Source: Eubacteriales bacterium (GTDB lineage Bacteria > Bacillota > Clostridia > Lachnospirales > Lachnospiraceae). From it: a stretch of 64,000 nucleotides of DNA. Below are positions 17,686-26,955 of the stretch, one piece after another (the stretch's first letter is position 1; each line of letters opens with the position of its first letter). The stretch covers positions 124,001 to 188,000 of the forward strand of contig JAUNSC010000003.1 of NCBI GenBank assembly GCA_030539395.1, read 5' to 3'. The position numbers and the translations under genes were made by a program. The notes below the pieces were generated by a model. That model ran no database searches. It saw only the letters and a program-made list of their open reading frames with translations, and was not told the DNA's origin.

Positions 17686-18735
17686 TTAATAATCAAGCAG
17701 CTTTTTCTCTAACTGATTAAAATCGTATTTACGCTGTGGGAAGTTGTTAAATCGGTTTTGAGCCCCGGTTTTGGAAGCGGTGTTCTCAGCCTGTCTGGAA
17801 GACGCTTCTTTGTCCAGTTTTTCAATATCAGACAGTGTTTTTACGTTTTTCTTTTTCCAGGACTTCAGGATGCTGTCTGCGTATTCAAAACTGGGTTTAT
17901 GGGTTCGCATAATGGTTCTCTGGCAGGCTTCCAGCACAATTTCCAGGGAAAAGGCCATCTGGTCAAGCCATTTTGACATCCATTTACATTCAATGGGAGT
18001 GGGAGCATGGTCTTTGATACCCAGGGCGTTCATAATGGCATAGTAATCTTTTTGAAAAAGATTACTGTCTTTCTTTGCTTCTTCAACAGTGGAGATTCCT
18101 CTTTTGGACCATTCCATGGCTACGGTACTGATATAATGAATGCTCTTCTTTCCTTTTGAAACACAATATTCCACCAGGTATTCAATTAAGTCAGGAGAAA
18201 AGTGCAGTTCATCATAAAAATAGAGAATATGTGTCACTTCCGTACTGCTGAGAATTTTCCCCAGATATTGTTGTGCGATATAGATCAGCTGCTGAATATC
18301 TTCCTGCTCGGAAAGTTCCTTTTTGCGTGCAGCTGAAACAGAAATACGTTCGGGCATCTGGACTGTTTTCCCTGTGTTTTCACGCTCATTTAATAAAGAC
18401 GCATAACTCTTGACGCGCTCAGTCTGTTCTTTTGCAGGATCAATATCACTTGTCAGGACAATATCTGTCAGAATCCCATCATCGTTGAAAGAAAGCTGGA
18501 GAAGCTTTTTGCGGTTCCAATAGGACAGGGCACGCTTTACGTCTCCCTCCGTGTGGTTCAGGGCGTCTGCGATAGAAGCAATGGAAATCTCACGCTCTGC
18601 AGAAGAACAGCGCAATAAATAAAGGTAAATTTTTACAAATTCACCATTAGCAGAAATCATATATTCATCAAGAAATCGGTTTTGGACCAGCGTAAAATCG
18701 CCGGCAGTATATTTATGTAATGTCAATGTCTTCAC
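17686..18735 (-). CDS. dnaD: DnaD-domain primosome protein
   Basis: 349 residues. The N-terminal winged-helix part (about 1-100) is followed by a linker and a DnaD C-terminal domain (about 125-300: an LIYIAQQYLGKILSSTEV region, then a YAIMNALG and SFEYADSILKSW region typical of the DDBH2 fold). A basic, flexible tail follows. It acts with DnaI in loading helicase at the origin or stalled forks. The start is GTG with a weak ribosome binding site; the N-terminal sequence fits the family from residue 3 onward. DnaA-box arrays lie 106-280 bases upstream. Confidence 0.92.
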   Translation of the reverse strand: MKTLTLHKYTAGDFTLVQNRFLDEYMISANGEFVKIYLYLLRCSSAEREISIASIADALNHTEGDVKRALSYWNRKKLLQLSFNDDGILTDIVLTSDIDPAKEQTERVKSYASLLNERENTGKTVQMPERISVSAARKKELSEQEDIQQLIYIAQQYLGKILSSTEVTHILYFYDELHFSPDLIEYLVEYCVSKGKKSIHYISTVAMEWSKRGISTVEEAKKDSNLFQKDYYAIMNALGIKDHAPTPIECKWMSKWLDQMAFSLEIVLEACQRTIMRTHKPSFEYADSILKSWKKKNVKTLSDIEKLDKEASSRQAENTASKTGAQNRFNNFPQRKYDFNQLEKKLLDY

Positions 18736-18840
18736 CCGTTTACTTTGCTATAATTTAGAAGTGGTCGTATCATAGAGTATAACACAGCTTTTTTAAAAAG
18801 GAAACAAGCACTTATACCGTTATAATGCGGGGAAAACGGC

Positions 18841-18867
18841 GGTGGATAATGTGGATAGTGTGGATAA
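18841..18867 (+). promoter_or_regulatory. Three directly abutting DnaA-box 9-mers upstream of dnaD
   Basis: Three consecutive 9-mers without spacers: GGTGGATAA, TGTGGATAG, TGTGGATAA. The third matches the DnaA box (reverse form of TTATCCACA) exactly, the others with one mismatch. They lie about 106 bases upstream of the dnaD start. Confidence 0.65.
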
Positions 18868-18969
18868 TTAGAATCAAAAGAAAAATCAGAAATATGTGAA
18901 TGTCAAAAAAAGATTGATTCTGTCGAATTATAAAGGAGTATGGAAAGGACAGAAAAGATATCCCGGTTT

Positions 18970-19023
18970 GTATAAAAAATCCACACGCTTTTCAGAAGAA
19001 TTTGTGAATAAGCGTGTGGATAA
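18970..19023 (-). terminator. Intrinsic terminator of murC overlapping a DnaA box
   Basis: Read on the minus strand, an 11-bp stem (TCCACACGCTT with AAGCGTGTGGA, arms at 19010-19020 and 18980-18990) is followed by a run of six T. The upstream arm overlaps the first box of the DnaA pair at 19015-19032. Confidence 0.8.
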
Positions 19024-19032
19024 TGTGGATAA
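19015..19032 (+). promoter_or_regulatory. Two perfect tandem DnaA boxes next to the murC stop codon
   Basis: TGTGGATAA occurs twice in direct succession (19015-19023, 19024-19032), ending at the base before the murC stop. With the triple array at 18841-18867 this gives five boxes in about 190 bases, in a gap with no dnaA or dnaN gene. Confidence 0.7.
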
Positions 19033-20412
19033 TTATTTTCCGAGAAGTTTTTCACCCACTTTTACAATATCTCCGGCGCCCATGGTTATCAACAAATCAC
19101 CTTGAACACATTTTTCCAGAAGAAATGTTTCAATCTCATCAAAGGACGGAAAATAATATGCATCGGTACCAAGGGTCAGAATATGTTCCTGAAGAGTCCG
19201 GGAACTGATTCCAAGGGTATCCGTTTCCCGGGCGGCATAAATATCCGCCAGAACTACTTTGTCGGCTAAAGCGAGGGCTTTTGCAAAATCATCCATAAGA
19301 GCCTTTGTTCTGGTATATGTATGAGGCTGGAACACACACCAGAGAGTGTTGTGGGGGCATTGTTTTGCAGCGTTTAGGGTTGCAGTGATTTCTGTGGGAT
19401 GATGTGCGTAATCGTCAATGACGGTAACACCGCCGATTTCACCTTTATGCTGGAAACGCCGGTCAGTTCCGGTGAATTCCAGAAGCCCCTGCCGAAGTGT
19501 CTCTTCCGGGATTTCCAGAAGGTGTCCCAGAGTCAAAGAAGCAACCGCATTATCAATGTTGTGGCTTCCCGGAACTTTCAGTTCATAGCGGCCCAGAACC
19601 TCGTTGTCCCTGACAAGGTCAAAGGAACCGCAGGCATGCTCATCATATACAATGTTTTCTGCATGGTAGGAAGCCAGAGGACCTTCACCATAATATACCA
19701 CACGACAGGACAGATCTCTGGTAATTTCTTCCACATCGGGAATAGCACTGTTTATTATAAGAATACCGTCTTCCGGCAGTTTTTGCGCAAACAGACGGAA
19801 AGAATGGCGTATGTCATCCAGGTCTTTGAAAAAGTCCAGATGATCCGCGTCAATATTCAGGATTAGACTTATTTTTGGAAAGAAGTCGAGAAAACTATTG
19901 GTATATTCACAGGCTTCAGTCACAAAATAGCGGCTGCCGCCCACACGGATATTTCCGCCTATGGCCGGAAGGATTCCGCCTACAGAAATGGTCGGGTCCG
20001 CATCCTGCGCCAGAAGAATGTGAGAGACCATGGATGTTGTAGTTGTTTTGCCATGGGTACCGGAAATGGCAATAGGGAGCTGGTAGTTCGTCATTAACTG
20101 GCCAAGCAGTTCAGCTCTTGTGAGCATCGGAATGCCTGCGGATACAGCGGCCGCATATTCCGGATTATCCGGATGGATGGCAGCAGTATATACTACGACA
20201 CCAATACCGTCTTCAATATTGGATGCACGCTGGCCGTAAAAAATTTTTGCGCCTGACTGTTCCAGCCAGACAGTTAATTCAGATTCGGCACGGTCAGAAC
20301 CGGATACCGGAAAGCCACGGTCAAGCAAAATAGCGGCAAGACCGCTCATACTGATACCGCCAATGCCAATAAAGTGAATGCGTACCGGATTTTCAAAGTC
20401 TATTTTATACAT
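19033..20412 (-). CDS. murC: UDP-N-acetylmuramate--L-alanine ligase
   Basis: 459 residues. It adds L-alanine to UDP-N-acetylmuramic acid in the cytosol, the first amino acid of the peptidoglycan stem. Motifs in order: FIGIGGISMSGLA (nucleotide fold near residue 12), SGTHGKTTTTSM (P-loop near 110), DADHLDFFKD, DRRFQHKGE and DDYAHHPTEI near 335. The ATG at 20412 is preceded by TAAGGAGCG; an upstream TTG-type extension is not needed. It faces the dnaD-dnaI unit across the DnaA-box region and is transcribed away from glgC. Confidence 0.96.
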   Translation of the reverse strand: MYKIDFENPVRIHFIGIGGISMSGLAAILLDRGFPVSGSDRAESELTVWLEQSGAKIFYGQRASNIEDGIGVVVYTAAIHPDNPEYAAAVSAGIPMLTRAELLGQLMTNYQLPIAISGTHGKTTTTSMVSHILLAQDADPTISVGGILPAIGGNIRVGGSRYFVTEACEYTNSFLDFFPKISLILNIDADHLDFFKDLDDIRHSFRLFAQKLPEDGILIINSAIPDVEEITRDLSCRVVYYGEGPLASYHAENIVYDEHACGSFDLVRDNEVLGRYELKVPGSHNIDNAVASLTLGHLLEIPEETLRQGLLEFTGTDRRFQHKGEIGGVTVIDDYAHHPTEITATLNAAKQCPHNTLWCVFQPHTYTRTKALMDDFAKALALADKVVLADIYAARETDTLGISSRTLQEHILTLGTDAYYFPSFDEIETFLLEKCVQGDLLITMGAGDIVKVGEKLLGK

Positions 20413-20572
20413 GATATAAACGCTCCTTAAAAATTGGTTCAAAAGCAAATTTCTTTTCCGTATATTCTACCGCAAAAAAGAAAAAAAGGAAAGTGTAATG
20501 AGAGAAATAGTTTTGCTTATGACAAAAATAGACAAAAAAATGTTGACAATTCAAAATTTTTTGTAAAAAGTG

Positions 20573-20601
20573 TTCACTATTTTAAAAACCTGTGCTATAA
20601 T
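20573..20601 (+). promoter_or_regulatory. Promoter of the glgC-glgD-spoVG unit
   Basis: TTCACT at 20573-20578 and TATAAT at 20596-20601 with 17-base spacing and an extended TGC before the -10. The 5' leader of about 60 bases leads to the GTG start of glgC. Confidence 0.65.
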
Positions 20602-20665
20602 GGGAACATTAAAGAGAGGTCCCGGCAGGACTTGACTCTAAAGTAAAACAGCGAGAGGTGATAGC

Positions 20666-21940
20666 GTGATTAAGAAAGAAATGATAGCAATGCTGCTTGC
20701 GGGCGGACAGGGAAGCCGCCTTGGAGTATTGACATCAAAGGTGGCAAAGCCGGCAGTTACGTTTGGGGGAAAGTACCGTATTATTGATTTTCCGCTTAGT
20801 AACTGTATTAATTCCGGTGTGGATACGGTAGGTGTACTTACCCAGTATCAGCCACTTCGGCTTAATACTCATATCGGTATTGGTATCCCGTGGGATCTGG
20901 ACAGAAATATTGGAGGTGTCAGCATTCTTCCTCCGTATGAGAAAAGTACGGATACGGAATGGTATACAGGTACGGCAAATGCCATATATCAGAATCTTAC
21001 TTATATGGAAATGTTTAATCCGGAATATGTCCTGATTCTTGGCGGTGATCATATATATAAAATGGATTACGAAGTGATGCTGGATTTCCACAAAGCGAAC
21101 GGCGCTGCCTGCACGATTGCTGCCATGCCGGTTCCCTGGGAAGAGGCAAGCAGGTTTGGAGTGGTGGTAACGGATGAGACCAGCCGTATTACCGAGTTTC
21201 AGGAAAAGCCGAAGGAACCGAAGAGTAATCTTGCATCCATGGGTATTTACATATTTACGTGGAGTGTTCTCAGGGACGCATTGATTGCAAATGCAAGTGT
21301 TCCGGGATGTGATTTTGGTAAACATATCATACCGTATTGCCACGAGAAAGGTATGAAGCTTGTAGCTTATGAGTATAACGGATATTGGAAAGATGTCGGT
21401 ACCCTGAGCTCTTACTGGGAAGCAAATATGGAGTTGATCGATATTATTCCTGAGTTCAATCTATATGAAGAATTCTGGAAAATTTATACCTCCAGCGAGA
21501 TTATTCCGCCGCAGTATATTTCTGCAGAGGCGAAGATTGAAAAGAGCATCATAGGCGATGGTACGGAAATATACGGCGAGGTAAGGAATTCCGTTATCGG
21601 TGCCGGAGTTACTATCGGAAAAGGTGCTGTGGTCCGGGACTCCATCATCATGAAAGGGACAAACATCTGTGAAAATGCGGTAATTGACCGTGCGATCATT
21701 GCTGAAAATGTCCAGATAGGTGAAGGTGCTGTTATGGGTATCGGTGAGGAGGTTCCCAATAAATTTAAGCCGAATGTATATGCGGGCGGTCTGGTCACAA
21801 TCGGAGAAAACAGTGTTGTTCCGGCACATGTAAAGATTGGAAAAAATACTGCAATTTCAGGGGTGACAGGAGCAGAAGATTATCCTGACGGCATTTTGGA
21901 GAGCGGAGAATCTATTATTAAGGATGGTGACATGGCATGA
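20666..21940 (+). CDS. glgC: Glucose-1-phosphate adenylyltransferase
   Basis: 424 residues. It makes ADP-glucose from glucose 1-phosphate and ATP, the committed step of glycogen synthesis. The nucleotide-binding start [11 protein letters not shown], the substrate-binding [10 protein letters not shown] and FQEKPKEP, and a C-terminal left-handed beta helix of hexapeptide repeats (about 290-400) are visible. GTG start with GAGAGGTG upstream. It overlaps glgD by four bases (ATGA), indicating translational coupling. Confidence 0.95.
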   Translation: MIKKEMIAMLLAGGQGSRLGVLTSKVAKPAVTFGGKYRIIDFPLSNCINSGVDTVGVLTQYQPLRLNTHIGIGIPWDLDRNIGGVSILPPYEKSTDTEWYTGTANAIYQNLTYMEMFNPEYVLILGGDHIYKMDYEVMLDFHKANGAACTIAAMPVPWEEASRFGVVVTDETSRITEFQEKPKEPKSNLASMGIYIFTWSVLRDALIANASVPGCDFGKHIIPYCHEKGMKLVAYEYNGYWKDVGTLSSYWEANMELIDIIPEFNLYEEFWKIYTSSEIIPPQYISAEAKIEKSIIGDGTEIYGEVRNSVIGAGVTIGKGAVVRDSIIMKGTNICENAVIDRAIIAENVQIGEGAVMGIGEEVPNKFKPNVYAGGLVTIGENSVVPAHVKIGKNTAISGVTGAEDYPDGILESGESIIKDGDMA

Positions 21941-23055
21941 GAGCGGTAGGTGTAATTTTAGCGGGCGGTAATAATCAGAAAATGAGAGAACTGTCGCATA
22001 AAAGAGCGATTGCAGCCATGCCCATGGCCGGAAGTTTTCGCGGTATCGACTTTGCTCTCAGTAACATGACGAATTCCGGAATTCAGAAAGTTGCTGTCTT
22101 GACACAGTATAACTCCAGATCATTAAACGAACATCTGAGTTCATCTAAATGGTGGGATTTCGGAAGAAAACAGGGCGGTCTTTATGTGTTTACACCGACA
22201 ATTACTGTCGGCAATAATTTCTGGTATCGTGGAACGGCAGATGCTATTGCACAGAATCTGGATTTCCTGAAGAGATGCCATGAACCGTATGTGGTGATTG
22301 TATCCGGTGACGGAATCTATAAACTTGATTATAATAAGGTTCTGGAATATCATATTGAAAAGAAAGCGGATATCACGGTTGTCTGCGCTGATGTGCCGGA
22401 GGGCGATGATGCCAGCAGATTCGGTGTCATTAAAGCAGGCGAGGACGGAAGAGTAGAGAATTTTGAAGAAAAACCGGTAGTTACTTCTGAGACTGTTGTT
22501 TCCGCCGGTATCTATGTTATCCGCCGCAGGCAGCTGATAGAGCTGATAGAAAAAGCTGCATCTGAAGAGCGCTATGATTTTGTAAATGATATTCTTGTGC
22601 GCTATAAAGATCTGAAACGTATCTATGCATATAAGATGGATACATATTGGGCAAATATTTCTACAGTAGAGGCATATTACAAAACAAATATGGACTTCCT
22701 GAAGCCGGATGTGAGAGATTATTTCTTCCGGCAGTATCCGGATGTGTATTCTAAAATTGAAGATATGCCGCCGGCAAAATATAATCCGGGTGCAGAAGTA
22801 AAGAACAGCCTTGTTTCAGCGGGATGTATCCTGAACGGAAAAGTAGAAAATTCTATTTTGTTTAAAAAAGTATTTATAGGCGAAAACTGTGTGATCAAAA
22901 ATTCCATCATTTTGAATGATGTATATATTGGTGATAACACATATATTGAAAACTGTATTGTGGAAAGCCACGATACGATTTGTGCAAATTCCCGTCATGT
23001 TGGAGAAAATGGCGTGAAGCTTGTGGTGGAAACAAACGAAAGATATGTGCTGTAA
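21937..23055 (+). CDS. glgD: GlgD subunit of glucose-1-phosphate adenylyltransferase
   Basis: 372 residues, homologous to GlgC but with a changed nucleotide loop ([17 protein letters not shown] instead of the GGxGxRL loop), which marks the regulatory/poorly active GlgD partner found in Firmicutes such as Bacillus. [10 protein letters not shown] and FEEKPV are kept. The hexapeptide-repeat C-terminus is present. It forms a heteromer with GlgC; the 4-base overlap fits that. glgB and glgA are not in the window. Confidence 0.93.
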   Translation: MRAVGVILAGGNNQKMRELSHKRAIAAMPMAGSFRGIDFALSNMTNSGIQKVAVLTQYNSRSLNEHLSSSKWWDFGRKQGGLYVFTPTITVGNNFWYRGTADAIAQNLDFLKRCHEPYVVIVSGDGIYKLDYNKVLEYHIEKKADITVVCADVPEGDDASRFGVIKAGEDGRVENFEEKPVVTSETVVSAGIYVIRRRQLIELIEKAASEERYDFVNDILVRYKDLKRIYAYKMDTYWANISTVEAYYKTNMDFLKPDVRDYFFRQYPDVYSKIEDMPPAKYNPGAEVKNSLVSAGCILNGKVENSILFKKVFIGENCVIKNSIILNDVYIGDNTYIENCIVESHDTICANSRHVGENGVKLVVETNERYVL

Positions 23056-23079
23056 CGGCAGGGAGAAGGGAGGATGTTT

Positions 23080-23355
23080 ATGAATATCACTGATGTGAGA
23101 GTCCGCAAAGTATCAAAAGAAGGTAAAATGAAAGCTGTGGTATCAATTACGATCGATGATGAATTTGTAATTCATGACATTAAGGTGATTGAGGGTGAAA
23201 AAGGTTTGTTTATCGCCATGCCAAGCAGAAAAGCAACGGACGGAGAATACCGTGACATTGCGCATCCGATCAATTCCGGTACGAGAGAGAAAATTCAGAG
23301 TCTGATTCTGGCGAAATATGAAGATGCAGCCAGAGCGGAAGAAGACATACTGTAA
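23080..23355 (+). CDS. spoVG: SpoVG family RNA/DNA-binding regulator
   Basis: 91 residues. Starts [10 protein letters not shown] and contains [18 protein letters not shown] and [19 protein letters not shown], the hallmark block of SpoVG. SpoVG binds nucleic acid and influences septation, sporulation and virulence genes in Firmicutes. Start decision: GAAGGGAGG ends at 23073, so the ATG at 23080 has proper 6-base spacing while the in-frame ATG at 23074 directly abuts the site. It follows glgD by 24 bases and precedes a strong terminator. Confidence 0.95.
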   Translation: MNITDVRVRKVSKEGKMKAVVSITIDDEFVIHDIKVIEGEKGLFIAMPSRKATDGEYRDIAHPINSGTREKIQSLILAKYEDAARAEEDIL

Positions 23356-23374
23356 AAGGGGTTTTACAGGTGAA

Positions 23375-23405
23375 GGGCTGCGGCAGACAGTGCGCAGCCC
23401 TTTTT
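23375..23405 (+). terminator. Intrinsic terminator after spoVG
   Basis: An 8-bp GC-rich stem (GGGCTGCG with CGCAGCCC) and a 10-base loop are followed by five T. Confidence 0.9.
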
Positions 23406-23475
23406 CGGCCTTAAAAAATTTATAGAATCCACATATGGATAATTATCGCGAAATCTTATGATGAGGAGAATAAAA

Positions 23476-24231
23476 ATGAAACTGATTTCCTGGAACGTAA
23501 ATGGAATACGGGCATGTATGCAAAAGGGGTTTATGGATTTCTTTGAAAGGACTGACGCAGATATATTTTGCCTGCAGGAGACAAAACTTCAGGAAGGGCA
23601 GATTGAGCTGGATTTGCCGGGATATCATCAATACTGGAATTATGCCGAGAAGAAAGGATATTCCGGAACGGCAGTGTTTACTAAAAAAGAACCGTTGGCA
23701 GTAACATATGGGATCGGCGTGGAAGAGCATGATCATGAAGGAAGAGTTATCACATGCGAATTTGAAGAGTTTTATTTTGTTACAGTTTACACACCAAATT
23801 CCCAGGATGGTTTAAAGCGGCTTAATTACCGCATGCAGTGGGAGGATGATTTTCGGGCATATTTAAAGAGCCTTGAGAAAAAGAAACCGGTTATTGTGAC
23901 TGGTGATATGAATGTGGCACATAAGGAAATCGATTTGAAAAACCCGAAAACGAATCGAAAGAATGCCGGATTTACCGATGAGGAACGTGGAAAATTTACA
24001 GAGCTTCTTGAAGATGGATTTATTGATACCTTCCGCTATTTCTATCCGGAGCAGGAAGGCATTTATTCCTGGTGGTCCTATCGATTCCGGGCGAGAGAGA
24101 AAAATGCGGGATGGCGTATTGATTATTTTTGTGTGTCAAAAGGGTTGAAAGAAAATCTTGAAGATGCTAAAATTTTGACAGATGTGACGGGCTCAGACCA
24201 TTGCCCGGTAGAACTGGATATTTGTCTGTAA
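23476..24231 (+). CDS. xth: Exodeoxyribonuclease III
   Basis: 251 residues, exonuclease III/AP endonuclease of base excision repair. Motifs: [15 protein letters not shown] (metal Glu), [31 protein letters not shown] and SDHCPVELD with the catalytic His. Start at 23476 rather than the earlier ATG at 23458 because AGGAGA lies at 23464-23469 and homologues begin [10 protein letters not shown]. It is the ExoA type of Firmicutes. Confidence 0.96.
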   Translation: MKLISWNVNGIRACMQKGFMDFFERTDADIFCLQETKLQEGQIELDLPGYHQYWNYAEKKGYSGTAVFTKKEPLAVTYGIGVEEHDHEGRVITCEFEEFYFVTVYTPNSQDGLKRLNYRMQWEDDFRAYLKSLEKKKPVIVTGDMNVAHKEIDLKNPKTNRKNAGFTDEERGKFTELLEDGFIDTFRYFYPEQEGIYSWWSYRFRAREKNAGWRIDYFCVSKGLKENLEDAKILTDVTGSDHCPVELDICL

Positions 24232-24273
24232 GTAAATGACAGTTTATAAGATGCGACGGAGGAGGAAAAGAAA

Positions 24274-25137
24274 ATGGAACTTAGAACAGCAGCATCGCCG
24301 AGAGATGTGAAGCATTATACGACTGAAAGGCTGAGGGAGGAATTTCTTATTCAGAACGTTTTTGTTTCGGACGAAATAAAACTGGTCTACAGTCACATTG
24401 ACCGTATCATTACGGGCTCCGCAATGCCGGTAAACAAAGAATTGGAACTTCTTGCTGGAGACGAACTGCGTGCAGAATATTTTTTGCAGAGAAGGGAAAT
24501 GGGTGTTATTAATATCGGCGGTGCCGGGATCATCTGCATTGATGGAAGGAAATATGAAGTGGCTCCCAGAGATGGCATGTATATTGGAATGGGCAGCAGA
24601 AAGATTACATTTGGTTGTACAGACCCGCAAAATCCGCCTAAATTTTATATCAACAGTGCACCGGCTCATATGACGTATCCTACAGTATTGATCAAAAGAG
24701 AGGGTACGCCTTCTGAGGGTGTTGTGATCGTACAGGATAAGAACAAGGTGGAACTGGGAAGTCTTGAGGAATCCAATCACAGAACGATCTGTAAATATAT
24801 TCTGCCGGGACAGGTAGAGAGCTGCCAGCTTGAGATGGGCATGACCAGCCTGGAACCGGGCAGCGTGTGGAATACCATGCCGTGCCATACCCATGACCGC
24901 AGAATGGAAGTATATCTGTATTTTGATATGCCGGCGGATGCATTTGTAATGCATTATATGGGGGAACCGCAGGAGACGAGACATATTGTAGTAAGAAATG
25001 AAGAAGCGGTAATTTCACCCAGCTGGTCCATCCATGCGGGAAGCGGCTCCAGAAATTATACATTTATCTGGGGAATGGTGGGAGAAAATCAGGACTTTGA
25101 TGATATGGATGGAGTCGATATGAAGGATTTGATGTAG
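24274..25137 (+). CDS. kduI: 5-dehydro-4-deoxy-D-glucuronate isomerase
   Basis: 287 residues. It converts 5-keto-4-deoxyuronate to 2,5-diketo-3-deoxygluconate in breakdown of pectin and glycosaminoglycans. The cupin metal site is visible: NTMPCHTHDRRMEVYLYFD (His, His, Glu). The N-terminus (AASPRDVKHYTTERLREEFLI) matches the family. Usual partners such as kduD, kdgK or a uronyl hydrolase are not in the window, so it is an orphan here. GGAGGAGG precedes the ATG. A terminator follows. Confidence 0.94.
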   Translation: MELRTAASPRDVKHYTTERLREEFLIQNVFVSDEIKLVYSHIDRIITGSAMPVNKELELLAGDELRAEYFLQRREMGVINIGGAGIICIDGRKYEVAPRDGMYIGMGSRKITFGCTDPQNPPKFYINSAPAHMTYPTVLIKREGTPSEGVVIVQDKNKVELGSLEESNHRTICKYILPGQVESCQLEMGMTSLEPGSVWNTMPCHTHDRRMEVYLYFDMPADAFVMHYMGEPQETRHIVVRNEEAVISPSWSIHAGSGSRNYTFIWGMVGENQDFDDMDGVDMKDLM

Positions 25138-25154
25138 GGTAATTTGATTTGCTG

Positions 25155-25185
25155 CCCCGGGGAAAACAACGATCCCCGGGGTTTA
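25155..25185 (+). terminator. Intrinsic terminator after kduI
   Basis: A 9-bp stem (CCCCGGGGA with TCCCCGGGG) and a 9-base loop are followed by TTTATTTC. Confidence 0.85.
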
Positions 25186-25205
25186 TTTCTTTTCCGCTTA
25201 CCGTA

Positions 25206-25233
25206 TTGACACCAATTTTTTCTATGATACAAT
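25206..25233 (+). promoter_or_regulatory. Candidate promoter of cardiolipin synthase
   Basis: TTGACA at 25206-25211 and TACAAT at 25228-25233 with 16-base spacing; the ATGATACAAT segment is repeated just downstream. A small hairpin (CTCCCACA...TGTGGGAAG) lies in the leader near 25290-25310. Confidence 0.5.
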
Positions 25234-25362
25234 ATGATACAATAATGGTTCAGGTATCAAAACTGGTCTGCGGATTGCTTTGTGCAATGCGCTCCCACAA
25301 TCCTGTGGGAAGTTTGTCTGTTATGGTCCGGGAACATGGTTTTAGATGAAAGAGAGGAAAAT

Positions 25363-26946
25363 ATGGTGCAGGAAAATTGTGAAGAGAGTATGGGATTGCT
25401 TTTGCTGAAAAAGGGGCAGAAAGGAATCCTCCACGCAGTCTTCAGCCGGTTGGGACTGTTCCTGATCCTGCTGGTGATCCAGATTTTTGTGCTGTTGGGC
25501 ATTTTCCGCTGGTTTGCAGGAATTCTGCCATATACTTTAGGCGGAACGGCTCTGTTTGTTGTGTGCATGGTGATTTATCTGCTTAACAGCAGGATGGATC
25601 CCTGTGTAAAAATCACATGGCTGATCATTGTCATGCTGGTCCCGGTTTTTGGTGCGCTTCTTTTTTGGTTTATGCAGAGCGATATTGGACACCGTGCCCT
25701 GAAACAGCGTTTGAATATGCTTAAGATTCAGACGGAGGAGATTATCCCTCAGTCTGAGAAAACGATGAAAGCTTTGGCCCGGGAAAATCCAGGCGTGGCG
25801 TCGCTGGGGCATTATATAAAAAGAACCGGAGATTATCCGGTGTTTGACCGGACATCGGTTACTTATTTTTCATGCGGAGAGGATAAATGGGAAGAAATGC
25901 TAAAACAGCTGAAGCAGGCACAGCACTTTATCTTTCTGGAGTACTTCATTATTGATGAAGGCCTGATGTGGGGCAAGGTTCTGGAAATACTGGCGCAGAA
26001 GGCAATGGAAGGTGTCGATGTCCGTGTAATGTATGACGGGACCTGTGAATTTTCTACTCTTCCCCATGATTATCCAAAACGTCTGAAAGCATTGGGCATT
26101 CAATGCAAAATGTTTGCACCTGTGCAGCCGTTTATTTCTACCCATTACAATTATCGGGATCATCGCAAAATTCTTGTGATAGACGGGCATACTGCTTTTA
26201 GCGGCGGTGTGAATCTGGCAGATGAATATATCAATCATATTTCAAAATACGGGCATTGGAAAGATGCGGCAGTTATGTTAAAAGGTGAGGCCGTGAAAAG
26301 CTTTACCCTGATGTTTCTTCAAATGTGGAATATAGATGAAAAAATGCCGGAGTTTGAGCGGTATCTCGATTATTCCGGTTCTGTGTCCGGCCAGATTTCA
26401 GGTTATGTGATACCATATGGTGACAGCCCCCTGGATGATGATAAAGTGGGAGAGCGGGTATATATGGACATATTAAATCGGGCGAAAAAGTATGTACATA
26501 TTATGTCTCCCTACCTGATTCTGGATGGCGAGATGGAAGCAGCGCTGAAATTTGCCGCGGAGCGGGGAATCGATGTAAAACTGATTCTGCCGGGTATACC
26601 GGATAAAATAGCTCCATATGCATTGGCAAAAACTCATTATGCTTCTTTGATGGATTCAGGAGTGAAGATTTACGAGTATATACCAGGATTTGTTCATGCG
26701 AAAGTGTTTGTCAGTGATGATACGGAAGCTGTTGTTGGCACGATTAATTTGGATTACCGGAGCCTGTACCATCATTTTGAATGTGCCACTTATATGTATC
26801 AAGTGGAATGTATATGTGAAATAGAAGCAGACTTTCAAAACACATTGGAAAAGTGCCGTACTGTTACGGCCCGGACAATTCGCCGGGAAAAATGGACACT
26901 GAAACTGATGGGTAAGGTTTTGAAAGCAATAGCACCTTTGATGTGA
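25363..26946 (+). CDS. cls: Cardiolipin synthase, phospholipase D type
   Basis: 527 residues. It makes cardiolipin from two phosphatidylglycerols at the membrane. Two N-terminal membrane segments (about residues 25-95) precede two PLD motifs: HRKILVIDGHTAFSGG near 260 and HAKVFVSDDTEAVVGTINLD near 445, each with the HxK(x)4D signature. Length is close to the Gram-positive Cls. Start at 25363, since AGAGAGGA precedes it and the frame upstream to 25282 adds an untypical segment. The transporter gene begins 9 bases after the stop. Confidence 0.94.
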   Translation: MVQENCEESMGLLLLKKGQKGILHAVFSRLGLFLILLVIQIFVLLGIFRWFAGILPYTLGGTALFVVCMVIYLLNSRMDPCVKITWLIIVMLVPVFGALLFWFMQSDIGHRALKQRLNMLKIQTEEIIPQSEKTMKALARENPGVASLGHYIKRTGDYPVFDRTSVTYFSCGEDKWEEMLKQLKQAQHFIFLEYFIIDEGLMWGKVLEILAQKAMEGVDVRVMYDGTCEFSTLPHDYPKRLKALGIQCKMFAPVQPFISTHYNYRDHRKILVIDGHTAFSGGVNLADEYINHISKYGHWKDAAVMLKGEAVKSFTLMFLQMWNIDEKMPEFERYLDYSGSVSGQISGYVIPYGDSPLDDDKVGERVYMDILNRAKKYVHIMSPYLILDGEMEAALKFAAERGIDVKLILPGIPDKIAPYALAKTHYASLMDSGVKIYEYIPGFVHAKVFVSDDTEAVVGTINLDYRSLYHHFECATYMYQVECICEIEADFQNTLEKCRTVTARTIRREKWTLKLMGKVLKAIAPLM

Positions 26947-26955
26947 GGAGAAAAT

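Noticed and set aside
18841-19032. Chromosomal origin of replication
   Set aside because: DnaA boxes are present, but dnaA, dnaN and a clear unwinding region are not; a regulatory or titration site is more likely.
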